Assembly: GCA_017959485.1 (NCBI GenBank)
Contig: JAGDAM010000353.1
Coordinates: 1 to 7,660 of the forward strand
Direction: 5' to 3'
DNA from: Clostridia bacterium
GTDB lineage: Bacteria > Bacillota_A > Clostridia > Oscillospirales > CAG-272
Length of the DNA stretch: 7,660 nucleotides
The translations under genes were made by a program, and so were the position numbers. The notes under the pieces were generated by a model. That model did no database searches and was not told the origin of the DNA. It was given only the letters and a program-made list of their open reading frames with translations. Each line of letters starts with the position of its first letter. Within the stretch, counting starts at the first letter, position 1. Of the stretch, positions 7,450 through 7,660 are shown piece by piece.

Positions 7450-7477
7450 ATTATGCGTCAATGTTTCCTTAAGGCAA
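7450..7477 (-). promoter_or_regulatory. possible sigma-70-type promoter for the peptidase, perhaps leaderless
   Basis: Read on the minus strand, TTGCCT (7472-7477; 4 of 6 to the -35 consensus), a 16-nt spacer and CATAAT (7450-7455; 5 of 6 to the -10 consensus) precede the peptidase ATG. Only four bases separate the -10 from the start codon, so transcription would begin at or near the ATG. This would fit the missing ribosome binding site, but a chance match is quite possible. Confidence 0.3.
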
Positions 7478-7503
7478 CACCGCACAATTCGCGGATACGG
7501 ATT

Positions 7504-7659
7504 GGCGAGAGATTTTTGTGCCTGTTTTCGGGAATCACTGTTTGATCCTTCGCACGCATTACGACGGATCTTTCTTCGCCGGTTTCCACGTCGAAAACTT
7601 GCAATATTTCTTATATTGCTGCGTTTTCTCAGTGAAAACCGACAAAGAAATCTCTCGCC
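7504..7659. repeat. structured imperfect inverted repeat, MITE-like or RNA-like
   Basis: The outer arms are a perfect 12-bp inverted repeat, GGCGAGAGATTT (7504-7515) and AAATCTCTCGCC (7648-7659). They continue with interruptions through GTTTTC/GAAAAC (7524-7529/7634-7639) and TCACTG/CAGTGA (7535-7540/7630-7635). Inside sit two further hairpins: GATCC-TT-CG pairing with CG-AC-GGATC (7544-7570), and GAAAAC..GCAATAT pairing with ATATTGC..GTTTTC around a TTCTT loop (7593-7628, 13 bp with a small internal loop). The whole could fold as an outer stem with two arms. No open reading frame of interest crosses it. A 156-bp noncoding palindromic unit next to a gene fits a miniature inverted-repeat element; a structured RNA is the alternative. 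The window ends one base after the right arm, so its true boundary is unknown. Confidence 0.65.
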
Positions 7660-7660
7660 G

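Overview
The window carries five genes, all on the minus strand, flanked by two repeat-rich noncoding stretches (1-415 and 7446-7660). The coding DNA is GC-rich by eye. The short MetH with a separately encoded reactivation domain and the GGGGAAGG-type intergenic palindromes suggest an uncultured anaerobic Firmicute of the class Clostridia, perhaps gut-associated. That assignment is inference; there is no rRNA or other strong phylogenetic marker here.

In transcription order (high to low coordinates) the layout is as follows. 7446-7660 is a noncoding region dominated by an imperfect inverted repeat with nested hairpins, whose outer flank may supply promoter elements. 5355-7445 encodes a membrane-anchored M48-like zinc metallopeptidase with an unassigned C-terminal third. 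5299-5354 is a short gap with a perfect 7-bp hairpin and the metF ribosome binding site. 4438-5298 is metF (methylenetetrahydrofolate reductase). 3851-4441 is a free-standing cobalamin-dependent methionine synthase reactivation domain. 1445-3850 is metH without that domain. 416-1423 is a tandem-GNAT acetyltransferase. 1-415 is noncoding, with three palindromic repeat units that share one 12-bp ending.

The middle three genes form a compact methionine module. MetF makes 5-methyl-tetrahydrofolate. MetH passes the methyl group through cobalamin to homocysteine. The small protein supplies the AdoMet-binding reactivation function that in E. coli is the C-terminal domain of MetH. metF overlaps the reactivase gene by 4 nt (ATGA), and the reactivase stop codon directly abuts the metH start codon, so translational coupling is likely. 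The GNAT gene starts 21 nt after metH and is probably cotranscribed. The peptidase lies 56 nt upstream of metF and need not belong to the same functional unit.

I see no clearly new multi-gene system. The points most worth a second look are the structured inverted repeat upstream of the peptidase, the repeat cluster at the other end, the split methionine synthase arrangement and the unassigned C-terminal part of the peptidase.
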